DNA from: Planctomycetota bacterium
GTDB lineage: Bacteria; Planctomycetota; PUPC01; JACPCR01
Direction: 5' to 3'
Length of the DNA: 6,006 bases
NCBI GenBank assembly: GCA_030740295.1
Contig: JASLXP010001112.1
Coordinates: 1 to 6,006, forward strand
The notes under the pieces are model-generated. The model searched no databases. It was not told the DNA's origin and saw only the letters and a program-made list of their open reading frames with translations. Position 1 is the first letter of the stretch. Every line of letters starts with the position of its first letter. The translations under genes and the position numbers were made by a program. This document shows positions 5,628 to 6,006 of this stretch, piece by piece.

Positions 5628-6006
5628 TCACGCGTGCGCGGCAGGTCCGAACGCGCCGTTTTCCATCAATAATTTTGCCCTCATAAGAAGCTGATCCGGA
5701 TCGAAGGGCTTTGAGATAAAACCGTCAGCTTCAGCATCCATGGCCTTTTGGCGCACTTCAGCGTTGTTTTCTGCACTCAGGAACAGGATGGGGCAGGCTT
5801 CGCCGTCGTTGCGGATTTTTCGACAGAAATCGATCCCACTCCAGAATGGCATGCGGACATCCAGAACCAGAAGATCCGGCGTTTCCATACGGATCAGATC
5901 TTCTGCCTCAAAGGCCGAGCTGGCGGTGCGGCTCTGATGGCCGTCCTGGTCGAACAGAGATTTGAGGTTCCGGGTGGCCTCTGGATCGTCGTCGACGATG
6001 AAAACC
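5628..6006 (-). CDS. Response regulator receiver (CheY-like) domain, N-terminus cut by window edge
   Basis: Reading inward from the right edge gives 125 complete codons before TGA at 5630-5628. The receiver fold is essentially whole: it begins VFIVDDDPE, with the acidic pair at visible residues 5-7. The phospho-accepting aspartate is D49 in LLVLDVRMP, the switch serine is S77 in LFLSAEN, the switch aromatic is F96, and the conserved lysine is K99 in ISKPFDP. Only about 14 residues follow the last helix (ending GAFGPAAHA), so there is no output domain downstream. It is either a stand-alone CheY/Spo0F-like regulator whose start codon lies just off the edge, or the C-terminal receiver of a longer protein such as a hybrid histidine kinase. 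Such domains take phosphate from a histidine kinase; the partner is not visible. An internal ATG at 5888 is not a plausible start because it would remove the acidic pair. Confidence 0.92.
   Translation of the reverse strand, partial: VFIVDDDPEATRNLKSLFDQDGHQSRTASSAFEAEDLIRMETPDLLVLDVRMPFWSGIDFCRKIRNDGEACPILFLSAENNAEVRQKAMDAEADGFISKPFDPDQLLMRAKLLMENGAFGPAAHA

Overview
The window reads as chromosomal DNA of a moderately GC-rich bacterium, most likely from the PVC group (Planctomycetota, Verrucomicrobiota or Lentisphaerota). This is an inference. It rests on a secreted DUF4838-family protein (a family common in that group), an envelope-targeted protein with a coiled coil and a long E/K/T/P-rich linker, a small glycine-rich RRM protein, and the scarcity of strong Shine-Dalgarno sites. 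No single marker fixes the phylum. I see no transposase, integrase, CRISPR array, tRNA or rRNA, and nothing phage-like.

Layout, left to right. 1-1882, minus strand: N-terminal 627 residues of an exported DUF4838 protein, cut by the left edge. 1936-2991, minus: a complete threonine-synthase-type PLP enzyme 53 bp upstream of the DUF4838 gene, so the two could be co-transcribed. 2992-3453: a 462-bp regulatory interval between divergent genes. It holds four copies of TGACTC in front of the PLP-enzyme gene, a terminator-like hairpin with no plus-strand gene before it, and a second hairpin that frames the ribosome binding site of the next gene. 3454-3789, plus: a 111-residue RRM RNA-binding protein ending in 20 consecutive glycines and an RRGGRW tail, followed by a clear intrinsic terminator. 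4077-5456, plus: a 459-residue exported protein with a new-looking domain order, followed by a bidirectional terminator. 5628-6006, minus: a response-regulator receiver domain cut by the right edge.

The genes do not form one pathway. They are separate small units: amino-acid biosynthesis plus a carbohydrate-type secreted protein on the left, post-transcriptional control in the middle, an envelope protein and a phosphorelay receiver on the right. The least explained part is the RRM gene leader (about 3148-3454), whose layered secondary structure suggests a small RNA, an attenuator, or autoregulated or temperature-sensitive translation. I found no convincing sign of a wholly new multi-gene system.
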